Source of the DNA: Gp6-AA40 sp035263125
GTDB lineage: Bacteria; Acidobacteriota; Vicinamibacteria; Vicinamibacterales; UBA2999
Assembly (NCBI GenBank): GCA_035263125.1
Contig: DATFRP010000219.1
Location: forward strand, 1 to 64,000
DNA: 64,000 nt
Reading direction: 5' to 3'
Shown: positions 16,192 to 24,398 of the stretch, piece after piece
Position numbering within the stretch: the first letter of the stretch is position 1
Layout of the letters: every line of letters starts with the position of its first letter
The notes under the pieces: model-generated
Told to the model about the DNA's origin: nothing
Databases searched by the model: none
The model's input: the letters and a program-made list of their open reading frames with translations, nothing else
Made by a program: the position numbers and the translations under genes

Positions 16192-16914
16192 TCACTTCGG
16201 TGTGGCGAGGAAGACGTCCCGGCCCCATTGATCGAGCGAGCTCTCGACCGAGAGGCCCACGTCATTGAACCACGCCATCCAGCGTGCGCGAGCAAACAAC
16301 CCTTCGACATGTCGATCGTGAACGACTCGGACGGCCCCTGCCGCGTCCCTGAGCAGAAACGCGTAGTGGACCACGTAGGTGTCGTCGTCGGGGTTGGGAT
16401 CCCAGCACCACTCCAGATACCGGAGTCCGCGTCCGTCGGGCGCATCTTGTCCACCGTCATCGGTGCCTGGCGTGAACGTTTCGCGGACGAAGTCCGGGAG
16501 GACCACCACGGTCCCACCTGGCCGGCAATGAAGGGCCGCCGTCTCGAGAGTGGCGCGAACAGAGTCGGCATCAGTCGCATACATGATCGCGTCGTGCACG
16601 AGGACGACATCGAACTTGCGAGACAGACGCAGGGCGCGCATATCGCCGACGAGATGTTCGCACTCGGGATTGATGGCGCGGCTCACAGCCAGCATCGACG
16701 GCGAGCAATCAGTCAACGTCAGCGTGAAATGTTGCTTCAGGTGCGAGGCAAGGCTGCCGCCTCCAGAGCCGAGTTCGAGCAACGCGCCGCCGCTGACGCG
16801 CGGCCTCAGACGACGCTTCAGATCGTCCGCTTCCTCGACGTAGTGCTCGGGAGGCGAAAACAGCGGCCACCATTCTGCGAGTTCGTCGTAGAGGATTGGA
16901 CCAGGTTGTTCCAC
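16192..16914 (-). CDS. Class I SAM-dependent methyltransferase
   Basis: 240 residues. Motif I LLELGSGGGSLASHL is at about residues 45-59, with TDCSPSMLAVSR (motif II), LVGDMRAL and FDVVLVHDAIMYA (motif III/IV), and LHCRPGGTVVVLPDF. It belongs to the small-molecule methyltransferase type (Methyltransf_25-like). The substrate is not predictable. It lies 21 bases upstream of the metallo-beta-lactamase-like gene on the same strand and could lead that operon. A REP-like palindrome follows just upstream of its start at 16938. Confidence 0.85.
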   Translation of the reverse strand: MEQPGPILYDELAEWWPLFSPPEHYVEEADDLKRRLRPRVSGGALLELGSGGGSLASHLKQHFTLTLTDCSPSMLAVSRAINPECEHLVGDMRALRLSRKFDVVLVHDAIMYATDADSVRATLETAALHCRPGGTVVVLPDFVRETFTPGTDDGGQDAPDGRGLRYLEWCWDPNPDDDTYVVHYAFLLRDAAGAVRVVHDRHVEGLFARARWMAWFNDVGLSVESSLDQWGRDVFLATPK

Positions 16915-16937
16915 CGGATTGATTGTCTGACTATGCA

Positions 16938-16957
16938 GGTCCGGCTGAAGCCGGACC
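16938..16957. repeat. REP-like palindrome GGTCCGGCTgaAGCCGGACC (family C)
   Basis: Perfect 9-base arms around a two-base centre. It is a short version of the element found more completely at 48777, 56552 and 62523, where the right arm continues as CACTACG. It lies between the methyltransferase start and the end of the cytochrome-like gene. Confidence 0.75.
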
Positions 16958-16966
16958 TCAGGTACT

Positions 16967-17722
16967 CTAGTTACTCTGCTTCGAGATCTCGGCCAGACGC
17001 GACGCGAGCGTTCCAGGGCCGTGACATGTCTGGCACGCTACGCTGGACTGCGCGCGCGAGGCGGGGTCGTCCTTCCACTGCTGTGCGCGTTTTGCGTATG
17101 GCGTATCGGGCAGCAGCGTGAGGATCCGATCGAGCTGCGGCCCAAGCTCGGTGGCGCGGCCGGTTCGCTCCATGGTTTGCGCGAGGCCTGAGAGCACTTC
17201 ACCCTTGTGATGCAGCGGCAGCTTCTCGATCGCCGCGCTCTGCAGCTTCCACAACTGCTGATACGCGCCATACGCCTGCTCCCATCGTGCTGCCCGTTCC
17301 GCGGCCGGGAGTCGATCGGTCAACATCACGATCGAACCGCCGGTAATGGCGAGCACGGGGATTTCATTCGGCCCCAGGCGTTTGGCTTCAGCGAACAGGT
17401 CGAGCGCACGCTGATACTGCTTCTGGAATTCGTCGGCCCGTTTGCCTTCGTTCGCGAAAACAGCCCGCGTCAACGCGGCGCTCCCCTGCCACGCGATCAA
17501 GCTGGCACGTTCGCCTGGCCGGCTGGCGAGCAGCAGGTCGATGTTCTTTTCCGCACGCGAGAGCCGCGCGAGATCCTTCTGCAGGAAGCCAGCGAAGACG
17601 TCCTCCCTGAGCAGCGTGCTCACGGGCAGGCGCGTCTCCGCGAGTGGAGGCTCTGGTGACTGCGCCACGAGCGCCGCCGAGAGCACGACCAGCGCGCTGA
17701 AAGTAAGGAGAGGCATTCTCAT
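16967..17722 (-). CDS. Secreted helical-repeat protein with a C-terminal c-type haem motif
   Basis: About 251 residues with signal peptide (MRMPLLTFSALVVLSAALVAQS). The body (residues 40-200) is helical and TPR-like. Near the C-terminus is a single CxxCH haem-attachment motif (VACQTCHGPGTL). The domain order of TPR-like repeats followed by one haem c suggests a periplasmic redox or sensing protein, but there is no distal Met motif I can identify. An upstream GTG would add five residues. Confidence 0.65.
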   Translation of the reverse strand: MRMPLLTFSALVVLSAALVAQSPEPPLAETRLPVSTLLREDVFAGFLQKDLARLSRAEKNIDLLLASRPGERASLIAWQGSAALTRAVFANEGKRADEFQKQYQRALDLFAEAKRLGPNEIPVLAITGGSIVMLTDRLPAAERAARWEQAYGAYQQLWKLQSAAIEKLPLHHKGEVLSGLAQTMERTGRATELGPQLDRILTLLPDTPYAKRAQQWKDDPASRAQSSVACQTCHGPGTLASRLAEISKQSN

Positions 17723-17769
17723 ACCGGGAACGTACACCGTGGACAGTGGCCAGACAACCGGGAGGATCC

Positions 17770-18228
17770 CTAAGGGTCGAGTTCGACGATCTCATGCGTG
17801 AGCCGAGCGCCGACTACGGTCATTCTCGCCAGCGCCACTGGCAGCTTGAATCGACGCGGCCCTGCACTCCCTGGATTCAGAAACAGCACACCATTCCGCA
17901 TCTCGGCGTGCGGACGATGGGTGTGTCCGGAGATCACAGCGGCAAAGTGCGCGGCTTCCGGATCGAGGTCGAGGTCGGCAAGGTTGTGAAGCATGAAGAG
18001 ATGCAGCGCACCGACGTCGACCACCTCTGTCATCGGCAGCGTCTTCGCCCATTCACTCGTATCAACGTTCCCGCGAACGGCAATGGTGGGTGCGATTGTG
18101 CGCAGCTCCTCGAGCACGTTCGGATCGCCGACGTCGCCAGCATGAAGAATGAGCGTCGATCCCCTCAGGGCCTCGACGGCCTGCGGTCGCAGCAGGCCGT
18201 GCGTGTCGGAGATCACGCCGACGATCAT
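17770..18228 (-). CDS. YfcE/MJ0936-family metallophosphoesterase
   Basis: 152 residues, normal for the family. All metal motifs are present: GVISDTHG (residues 4-11), HAGDVGD, RGNVD, and the two C-terminal His motifs in MLHN and SGHTHRPH. The family hydrolyses phosphodiesters in vitro; the biological substrate is unknown. Cytoplasmic. It follows the RimJ/RimL-type acetyltransferase by 37 bases. Confidence 0.92.
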   Translation of the reverse strand: MIVGVISDTHGLLRPQAVEALRGSTLILHAGDVGDPNVLEELRTIAPTIAVRGNVDTSEWAKTLPMTEVVDVGALHLFMLHNLADLDLDPEAAHFAAVISGHTHRPHAEMRNGVLFLNPGSAGPRRFKLPVALARMTVVGARLTHEIVELDP

Positions 18229-18265
18229 TTCGCCGCCGGAGCCAGGCGAAACGCGGCCATCTCGC

Positions 18266-18823
18266 TCATTTGTTCGGGCCGCCGGCGTTCACGCTCCGCA
18301 CGAAACACAGCGCTTCCTGCTGAGTTCCTGGCTCCAGATTCGGAAATTCCACGAACTCCACCCACGTGTGGTCGCGCACGAAGCCGCATTTCTCGAGCAC
18401 GCGCTGCGAGGGCCGGTGTTCGGGATGGCAGAGCGCCCTTAGTCGCGAGATGCCGAGGCCGGGAGCGAGGTCGACCAAGGCGGCCAGGACCTCGGTGGCG
18501 TATCCCCGCCCCCACGCATCCCTGGCGAGCACATACCCGGTCATCGCGTCGCGCTGAGTCTGAAACCCGAAGCCCGTGCCCCCGAGCAGCTCGCCGCCGT
18601 CGCGCGAGAAGATCAGATATGGTCCCGCCGGCCAGCGTTTCCATTCCTGCGTACTGAATTGAACGAAGCCTTCGGCCTGTTCGACTGAATGGTGACGCGG
18701 CCAGCCGAGGTACCGCGTTACGTCAGGATCGCCTGCGTAGCGCTCGAAGATCGCTGTCGCATCGTTCGAGTGCGGTGGTCGCAGGATCAACCGCGCCGTC
18801 TCGATGCGAAGAGGTGCCTTCAT
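18266..18823 (-). CDS. RimJ/RimL-type GNAT acetyltransferase
   Basis: 185 residues. The N-terminal IETARLILRPPHSNDATAIFERYAGDP is the typical RimJ/L opening. The acetyl-CoA motif reads GYVLARDAWGRGYATEVLAAL, and motif B is CHPEHRPSQRVLEKCGF. The acceptor may be a protein N-terminus or a small amine and cannot be told apart. Probable co-transcription with the phosphoesterase. Confidence 0.9.
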   Translation of the reverse strand: MKAPLRIETARLILRPPHSNDATAIFERYAGDPDVTRYLGWPRHHSVEQAEGFVQFSTQEWKRWPAGPYLIFSRDGGELLGGTGFGFQTQRDAMTGYVLARDAWGRGYATEVLAALVDLAPGLGISRLRALCHPEHRPSQRVLEKCGFVRDHTWVEFVEFPNLEPGTQQEALCFVRSVNAGGPNK

Positions 18824-18885
18824 CAGCCGTCATCCTTTCGGCGGCATGCGCCCCGCTGAACACGCGGAGATGTCTGTGAGATCGC

Positions 18886-19398
18886 TTACTTGATGAGACC
18901 CTCGGCGCGCAGGCGCTGCTCGACCTTCGACGCAATTCCTGGCATGTTTGCCATCGCCCACGCATTGCCCGCGGCAGCGCTCTCCTGCGCGAGCGTCGGC
19001 ATCACGGCAATCGCCTTTCGTCCGGCCGGGGAGTTGTAGAACTCCAGCAGGGCCGTCACTTCTTCGTGAGTGAAATGTTTGGCGTACAGATCCACGATGG
19101 CAGCCAGTATCCCATTGGGCCCGCTGAAGGCGCGCTCGAACTCGGCGCTCAACACCTCTTTCACGATCGCGACTGCGCGGTCAGGCACATCTGGCTGTGC
19201 CTTGCGCATCGCGTCGATCATGTTGTTCGACGCGATGGTCGCGATCTGGGCCCCGAGAGCGGCGGCCTTGGTCACTTCGAGCAGTCGTTCGATGTCGGCG
19301 CGAAATCGGGGGTCGACACTCTGCGCACTGGCCGATCCTGAAAGGGCCACCAACACGACGGCAACAAGAACACCAATCATCGCTGAGCGTTTCGGCAT
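18886..19398 (-). CDS. Secreted DUF2059 protein
   Basis: 170 residues with a signal peptide (ends ...SGSASAQ). DUF2059 features: an all-helical region and the conserved YAKHFTHEEVTALLEFYNSPAGRKAIAVMPTL stretch. The family is periplasmic with no known activity. It lies 18 bases upstream-wise from the secreted gene at 19417 on the same strand. Confidence 0.85.
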   Translation of the reverse strand: MPKRSAMIGVLVAVVLVALSGSASAQSVDPRFRADIERLLEVTKAAALGAQIATIASNNMIDAMRKAQPDVPDRAVAIVKEVLSAEFERAFSGPNGILAAIVDLYAKHFTHEEVTALLEFYNSPAGRKAIAVMPTLAQESAAAGNAWAMANMPGIASKVEQRLRAEGLIK

Positions 19399-19416
19399 CT
19401 CGTCTCAGTCCTCCAC

Positions 19417-20478
19417 CTACTTCGTATCGGACGCATGCCCGGCTTTCTTTTCGGCCGCCCTCTCGGCGCTGAGGATGTTGCGCATCGCGTAGTTGCCTTC
19501 GTGACACGCGTACTCGAAGAACTGATATTCGGGATGCCGCGCCAACGGCAGCGCCACCTTCCACGGCCGTGTCCACGTTGCAGGATCGTCAACCGTCGCT
19601 TCGTACTGCAGCGTGTTCGCGTCGACGCGCGTGAGCCGCTCGGTCAGCGTGAGATCGGGGCTCGTCAGGAGCGTGTTGCCGTTGCGTGTGAGGCCGACCT
19701 TGCCGTTGAAGTTGGTCGTCTCGATCACGAGCGTCTCGCCTTCCCAGTGGCCGCGTGAGTCGCCCATGTAACTGCGAATCTTCGAGCTGACGTGCGGACG
19801 GCCATCGACCGGGATGATGCGCGTCTCGTGAATCATCTCGTTGCGGATCACGACGGCGCCAGGGATCTGGATGATCTCGGTGCCCATGTTGTACGCCGTC
19901 GGCATCATCGACGACAGCGTGCCACGCGTGATGCAACGATCGTACGGACCAAGATCCTCGAACGTCTCGAACGGGTGCGGGACGACCGCCTCGGGAAAAT
20001 CGTAGTAATAGGTGCTGCGCGCAAGCGCGATGCGTTTCCTGCCTTCATCGGTCATCGGCGGAAAGCGTCCGTTCGGCGGATCGACGACGAGCGACGCCTG
20101 ACGCTGCGGCTCGCCGCGCTCACCAGCACTCCAGTGAGAGGGACCGCCGATGCCGGTCCGGGTGCCTTGCGCCACAAACTGCTCGCTGTCGGCGCGCACC
20201 TGACGTTCGCGAGCCGATTGCCGTTCGGCGAACTCCTTGTCGTTCAGTGTCGCCCGCGTGCCGAACGACTCCGGCCGCTCGTACGGCGTGCCCTGCATGT
20301 CGTTTGCCGGCCACAGCCCCTGAATGTCTGGATCACCCCACGGCGTCCGTGGCATCGCCCACGACTTCGCGGTCGTGGCGTTCGATGAGGAACCGGCGGA
20401 CGCTTGCGCCGCAGCCGTGTTCGGCCAGGTGAGCGCGACACCGACGAGGACGATCATCGCTTTCAAGATGGCCTTCAT
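19417..20478 (-). CDS. Secreted protein of the 'GHWEGETLVIETTNF' family
   Basis: 353 residues. The start at MKAILKAM is fixed by an AGGAGG site 8 bases ahead and a signal peptide (about 1-25). Residues 40-55 (MPRTPWGDPDIQGLWPAND) are a characteristic opening of this acidobacterial family. The domain ends in RPHVSSKIRSYMGDSRGHWEGETLVIETTNFNG, LTLTERLTRVDANTLQYEATVDDPATWTRPW and FFEYACHEGNYAMRNILSAER. It is related to 9004, 10907 and 12540 by the GDTLV, TER and TVDDP motifs. Function unknown; probably co-transcribed with DUF2059. Confidence 0.75.
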   Translation of the reverse strand: MKAILKAMIVLVGVALTWPNTAAAQASAGSSSNATTAKSWAMPRTPWGDPDIQGLWPANDMQGTPYERPESFGTRATLNDKEFAERQSARERQVRADSEQFVAQGTRTGIGGPSHWSAGERGEPQRQASLVVDPPNGRFPPMTDEGRKRIALARSTYYYDFPEAVVPHPFETFEDLGPYDRCITRGTLSSMMPTAYNMGTEIIQIPGAVVIRNEMIHETRIIPVDGRPHVSSKIRSYMGDSRGHWEGETLVIETTNFNGKVGLTRNGNTLLTSPDLTLTERLTRVDANTLQYEATVDDPATWTRPWKVALPLARHPEYQFFEYACHEGNYAMRNILSAERAAEKKAGHASDTK

Positions 20479-20578
20479 GGCGCGATCCTCCTGGAGACAG
20501 GGCCCTGAAGCTCGCATTTTACGCCCGTCCGGCCCGCACCACCGCGGAGGTGGACCGAACATTCCATGTCTCACTCTC

Positions 20579-21028
20579 CTATGCAGACGCGATCAGATAG
20601 AACACGTCAGTGCGAATCAGGGACGAGTCGTTATTCCATTCGGGCAGCCAATGGCCGTAGATCTCCCATTTGGGTCCGGCGAGGCGATGATTCGTGGCCG
20701 TGGACCAATCGTGGACGGCTGCGTGCGCCACTCCGAGCGTGTGGTATGGACCCAGATGCGTGATCGACGCGACAGATCCACCAGGCGTTCCCGAGCGAAC
20801 GACCTCGCCGTGCTCGGCAAACGGTCCTTCCACTTCGACGCCGACCTCGAGTCGAATCGTCCCGTCCCAATAGATCGCGACGTGACGGCCCGCTTTCACC
20901 TGCTGCGCGCGCATCGCATTCCACACGACGCCGCACAGCTCTGGAACGAGACGGGAGAGTTCGGCCGCTCTCGCCTGGCGTCGAATTACCGCGAGCGGAA
21001 TGCTTTCGAGTTGCTGCAGTTGGACCAT
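20579..21028 (-). CDS. GyrI-like / AraC effector-binding-domain protein
   Basis: 149 residues from MVQLQQLESIPLAV. The GyrI-like fold is suggested by IPLAVIRRQ at the N-terminus, VAIYWDGTIRLEVGVEVEGPF, SGTPGGSVASITHLGPYHTLGVAHAAVHDW and a C-terminal IRTDVFYLIA. Such stand-alone domains bind small hydrophobic ligands. It starts 13 bases after the AlkD-like gene. An upstream in-frame ATG would overlap that gene, so I prefer the internal start. Confidence 0.75.
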   Translation of the reverse strand: MVQLQQLESIPLAVIRRQARAAELSRLVPELCGVVWNAMRAQQVKAGRHVAIYWDGTIRLEVGVEVEGPFAEHGEVVRSGTPGGSVASITHLGPYHTLGVAHAAVHDWSTATNHRLAGPKWEIYGHWLPEWNNDSSLIRTDVFYLIASA

Positions 21029-21041
21029 TGCTCCTCGCGTG

Positions 21042-21683
21042 TCAGGGGACAGGTCTCTTCCGTACTTTACGTCCTGTCTCCAGCTTTGCACGCACTTCCC
21101 GTCTGACGCGGGCGGCGAGGCGTGTGTCTTCCGTGCGAAGAAACGCCCTCACGGATTCAGCATCCCGCTTCGAGAACTCGCGGAGCGCCCACGACAAGGC
21201 TTTCACCACCATGTCGTCACCGTCGCCTACGAGCAGACGACACACCGCGAGGGTGCGCCTCGAGTCGCCTGCACCGCCTCGAGCCTTTGAATTGAGCGGA
21301 ACCGTCGCAACGAGCGAGAGTCGGCGACGCCAGCGATCCTTCGAACGTGCCCATCGCATCACGTGGCGATCCGATATCCGGCCCTCGCGCCACGCGGGGC
21401 CGGCGATGGTGACGCCGAACAAGTCGACCGACCCCCAGTCGGACAGCCCCACCGCCATCTGTTCAACTGTCGCGGCACGGAGACGACTTCTCGCGCCGTC
21501 GTGCCCGTCGAGCAACTCGAATGCCACGACTCGCGCCGCCCAGCTCTTCTCGCTCAACAGGCGCCTCGCGATCGCGAGCACGAAGTCGGGCGACTCACCT
21601 GCCACAATCTTCGAATATCGTCGTCGTACCGCACGCACGGTCGGCGCGTTGACGAGCGGAAGCTCGTGAATCTCCGCAAGCAT
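21042..21683 (-). CDS. AlkD-like DNA alkylation repair / HEAT-repeat protein
   Basis: 213 residues with this start. The helical pattern VRAVRRRYSKIVAGESPDFVLAIARRLL, WAARVVAFELLDGH, LSDWGSVDLFGVTIAGPAWREG, WARSKDRWRRRLSLVATVPLN and MVVKALSWALREFSKRD matches DNA-glycosylase-like HEAT proteins, including the WxxSxxxWxRR segment. These excise alkylated bases. The frame is open further to 21812 but overlaps the cupin gene, so the ATG at 21683 is chosen; the true start may lie slightly upstream. Confidence 0.75.
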   Translation of the reverse strand: MLAEIHELPLVNAPTVRAVRRRYSKIVAGESPDFVLAIARRLLSEKSWAARVVAFELLDGHDGARSRLRAATVEQMAVGLSDWGSVDLFGVTIAGPAWREGRISDRHVMRWARSKDRWRRRLSLVATVPLNSKARGGAGDSRRTLAVCRLLVGDGDDMVVKALSWALREFSKRDAESVRAFLRTEDTRLAARVRREVRAKLETGRKVRKRPVP

Positions 21684-21729
21684 GGCTGTGGCAACATCCG
21701 CTGCTGTCGGAGTGCGGCGAAGCGACCCT

Positions 21730-22296
21730 CTACGATCGTCCTCGATTCGACGGGATTGGCGCGGGAGCATCTGCGTATTTCTTGTACTTCCCCAGGGCCG
21801 TTCCGATCGCATAGACGATCGGAATGACGAGCCGCTGCACCAAGGCCGGCCCTTCGAGCAGCGCGAACTCGGAGCGATAGCGCGTCACGAGGAACGCGGC
21901 GTCGAAGAGCCCCGGCCGTCCACCGTTCGCTTTCGTCGACGCAAACAGCTCACCAAGGAAGAATTCGATGTTGTCAGGCGGACTGCACCAGCCTATCAGT
22001 CGCAGTTCGTCGTCTCCGGCGTTCCACCACTTGTGCGGGGTGCCTGCTGGCCAGACGACCTCGGCACCTGGACCGGCAAACTGTGGCTCGCCACCCAGCA
22101 CCTGATACCCGACACGTCCACGAATGACGCTCACGACTTCGTCCTGAAGGTAGTGCACGTGCATCGGCGGGCCGGCGCCGGGTCGAGCGACACCGTCTAT
22201 TCCAATACGCTCCCCGGTGGGTCCCTGTGTCTTCCCGGTGAATGTGACCTGCTCGCCGCGCCCGTCCTCGATTGTGTAGGGGTAGGTTCGGTTCAT
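21730..22296 (-). CDS. Cupin-domain protein
   Basis: 188 residues. Cupin motif 1: GPPMHVHYLQDEVVSVIRGRVGYQVLGGEP (His46 and His48 region with Glu). Motif 2: GPGAEVVWPAGTPHKWWNAG. The C-terminal 70 residues are helical and unassigned. The metal-binding pattern is complete enough for an active fold; the reaction is not predictable. It precedes the AlkD-like gene on the minus strand. Confidence 0.85.
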   Translation of the reverse strand: MNRTYPYTIEDGRGEQVTFTGKTQGPTGERIGIDGVARPGAGPPMHVHYLQDEVVSVIRGRVGYQVLGGEPQFAGPGAEVVWPAGTPHKWWNAGDDELRLIGWCSPPDNIEFFLGELFASTKANGGRPGLFDAAFLVTRYRSEFALLEGPALVQRLVIPIVYAIGTALGKYKKYADAPAPIPSNRGRS

Positions 22297-22320
22297 CTGT
22301 CCAGTGGTGGCACCAATGCT

Positions 22321-22854
22321 CTACTTCGACACCACGAACGTGCCGAGGGAAAACTGTCCCGACGTTTGATCCTGTGGCGCGAAGGCGATGGCCTTCACAT
22401 CGCTTACGTCGAGTGGGGCACTCGTCTTGGCGTCAGGAGGTTGAAAATAAGGATTCGGGCGAATCGTGTCGAACGGGATCCGCACCTGCTGCCACCCATC
22501 GCCCTTCAACTCGGCCCACGCCGTGTAGGCAACATGATTCCGATCCAGGAACGAGACCGAGAGTCTCATGGGATGTGCCGGCTTGATCTGGAAAGCAATC
22601 GCGCGCCCAGCGGTCCAGTCCTGATGTTCGGCCGCGCAGTTGACGTCACGGCCGGCGGGGTCACCGGTTGGTCCGGGGTAGTCCACGATCAGCAGCCGCT
22701 CGTTCGGCATCGACGGATCCTGGCCGACGCTCAAGCGGACACCTGGCCTGGCGGTACATACGCCATCGAGTCGATCGCCGTAGGCTCGAATCACGAGTTC
22801 CGCTTGTGCAGCGGCGGCCAGTCCCCACGTGAGAAAAACGAGTTCCGCAATCAT
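22321..22854 (-). CDS. Secreted CBM/CIA30-like beta-sandwich protein
   Basis: 177 residues with a short signal peptide (ends AAAAQA). The mature protein is beta-rich (MRLSVSFLDRNHVAYTAWAELKGDGWQQVRIPFDTIRPNPYF) and resembles a carbohydrate-binding or CIA30-type jelly roll in the pattern 'W..v.ipf..i.p'. No catalytic motif. It lies 24 bases from the cupin start and 10 bases from the next cupin's stop, so all three are probably co-transcribed. Confidence 0.6.
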   Translation of the reverse strand: MIAELVFLTWGLAAAAQAELVIRAYGDRLDGVCTARPGVRLSVGQDPSMPNERLLIVDYPGPTGDPAGRDVNCAAEHQDWTAGRAIAFQIKPAHPMRLSVSFLDRNHVAYTAWAELKGDGWQQVRIPFDTIRPNPYFQPPDAKTSAPLDVSDVKAIAFAPQDQTSGQFSLGTFVVSK

Positions 22855-22864
22855 GTTCGAGAGC

Positions 22865-23206
22865 TCAGCTCACTGCCGTTCCAGGAGTTCGAGGCTCTGC
22901 GACCTCTTCCACCATGATCAGTCGCGTGCCTGGCGTGATGACGTGGCCCCTGTGCGCGCCCGCGGGTCCGGGCGGAATGAACAGGCCGTCGCCTTCGGCA
23001 AAGGAGAGCACCGTTCCCTTGAAGTCGATCTGCAACCCTCCCGCAAGCACGAAGCCGATGTGCCCCTGCTCGCACCAATGCGGATCGCCGTCGCTCGTGT
23101 TGAACTCCACGAGCCGAATCAGACGTGCTCCCTCGCAGTACACTTTCTGGCGCACGCCCGGCCGGACGTCCTGCCAGGACATGGCGTTGAAATCAACTTT
23201 GAACAT
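22865..23206 (-). CDS. Small cupin protein
   Basis: 113 residues from MFKVDFNAM. Cupin pattern: LVEFNTSDGDPHWCEQGHIGFVLAGGLQIDFKG and SFAEGDGLFIPPGPAGAHRGHVI. His/Cys/His residues (HWCEQGH) replace the usual HxH motif. An upstream ATG at 23257 would add 17 residues (LKLIPESQTGGRIPLS). The function is unknown. Confidence 0.8.
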   Translation of the reverse strand: MFKVDFNAMSWQDVRPGVRQKVYCEGARLIRLVEFNTSDGDPHWCEQGHIGFVLAGGLQIDFKGTVLSFAEGDGLFIPPGPAGAHRGHVITPGTRLIMVEEVAEPRTPGTAVS

Positions 23207-23262
23207 GCTCAACGGGATTCTCCCACCTGTCTGCGACTCGGGAATCAACTTCAACATCGGAG

Positions 23263-23829
23263 TCAGTCCCAGCCGCGATCCTGGCCCGCGACACGAGTAC
23301 TCAACTCAGCGACCCACGCTGGTACGTTCTGCGATGGCAACACCTGGTTATCAGCGCCGACAGCCGGATCATATCTGGCGATCAGACGCCCTGAGGCCAC
23401 ATCGCGCAGCTCATAGTGCACGCCCAAGCCGCCATGGACGGTTTCCTGATGAAACGCGAACTGCGACCCGCCCGATTGGAACCCCCACTGCCAGATCGGA
23501 AGTCCGTTTCCTGCGAACGCCCGGACCCTGTCGCCGCTGCGGATCATCAGCTTCAACGCGATTGGATACGACGTGCAGCAGTTGGCGTACTCGGCGAGCC
23601 ATCCCACCGCGCCTCCGCCCGGTGCGATCTCCGGCTTTGCGAAGCGAACCTGATCCGTCTCCTTGATTGGTTCGATGGTTCGACCGGCAGCCGTCGCGAT
23701 TCGCAGCTGACCATCCTCGCCCACCGTCGCTCGAACGTACCTCTCGGCGGCAGCGGCTGACGACAACGACAGCAACAGGATTGAAACCACTCGCATCGAG
23801 CGGCTACCGATTACTCGCGTCTTTCGCAT
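23263..23829 (-). CDS. Secreted protein of unknown function
   Basis: 188 residues. Signal peptide MRKTRVIGSRSMRVVSILLLSLSSAAAAE. The mature part has an N-terminal beta segment (IEPIKETDQVRFAKPEIAPGGGAVGWLAEYANCCTSYPIAL) and QWGFQSGGSQFAFHQETVHGG. The CC pair suggests a disulphide. The frame stays open about 340 bases further upstream across another gene, but only the signal peptide start is convincing. Family not recognised. Confidence 0.6.
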   Translation of the reverse strand: MRKTRVIGSRSMRVVSILLLSLSSAAAAERYVRATVGEDGQLRIATAAGRTIEPIKETDQVRFAKPEIAPGGGAVGWLAEYANCCTSYPIALKLMIRSGDRVRAFAGNGLPIWQWGFQSGGSQFAFHQETVHGGLGVHYELRDVASGRLIARYDPAVGADNQVLPSQNVPAWVAELSTRVAGQDRGWD

Positions 23830-23861
23830 GCATCGCCTCACGGTGTGGGCAGGTCGGCGTT

Positions 23862-24398
23862 CTACCAATAGGCAATGCGCGTGAACGTCACCGCCGGCTG
23901 GCCGAGCCACCGGACAAGGCGCATCACACGCGGGAACCCGATCCGTCCACCCTTCGAGAGATTCGTGAGCATGCCGGGCGTAAATCGCACCTCGCGAGCA
24001 ACGTCGGCCCACGTCACGCCCCGCTCCTGCCGTTGCGCATTCAGTGCCAGGAACAGCGCCTTCGTATCCCAGCGGAGAATCTGTCCGTTCTTCAACTCCG
24101 GCAGACGAAAGGGCGCTGAATGTGCATCTGCGATACCGGGCAGGAAACTCTCCGGTGTCCGGCCAAGCCAAAGCAGCATCTGCAGGATGCCATCGCCTTC
24201 CCCCACCGGCTTCTGCCGAAGACCTGTGATGGTGGACGCGGAGATAGGGCGCAGTGTCGTACGGTGGCGGTTCAATTCCGCAGCAAGCGCGGCCCAGCTC
24301 AAACCTCGTTCTTGACGCTGCTCGTCAAGGACATCGTAGAGCGCCCGAAGGCTGAAATCGTGATTCTCCATCGTGCCTGAACGATCTGCTTGCGTCAT
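23862..24398 (-). CDS. Protein with two tandem helix-turn-helix-like domains
   Basis: 178 residues. Two repeats share the pattern L..LN/DEQRQERGLSWAALAAEL ... WLG: first about residues 18-80 (ALYDVLDEQRQERGLSWAAL...LLWLGRTPESF), second about 105-175 (ALFLALNAQRQERGVTWADV...LVRWLGQPAVTF). Each looks like an XRE/lambda-repressor-type domain with SASTITGLR or TPGMLTNLSKGGR as the recognition helix. The start overlaps the stop of the preceding gene by 4 bases (ATGA). It is probably a DNA-binding regulator, but a tandem in one chain with no ligand domain is uncommon. Confidence 0.65.
   Translation of the reverse strand: MTQADRSGTMENHDFSLRALYDVLDEQRQERGLSWAALAAELNRHRTTLRPISASTITGLRQKPVGEGDGILQMLLWLGRTPESFLPGIADAHSAPFRLPELKNGQILRWDTKALFLALNAQRQERGVTWADVAREVRFTPGMLTNLSKGGRIGFPRVMRLVRWLGQPAVTFTRIAYW

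Noticed and set aside
15247..17121. 624-residue plus-strand frame across the metallo-beta-lactamase and methyltransferase genes
   Set aside because: Antisense shadow of genes with intact catalytic motifs; no domain seen in its translation.
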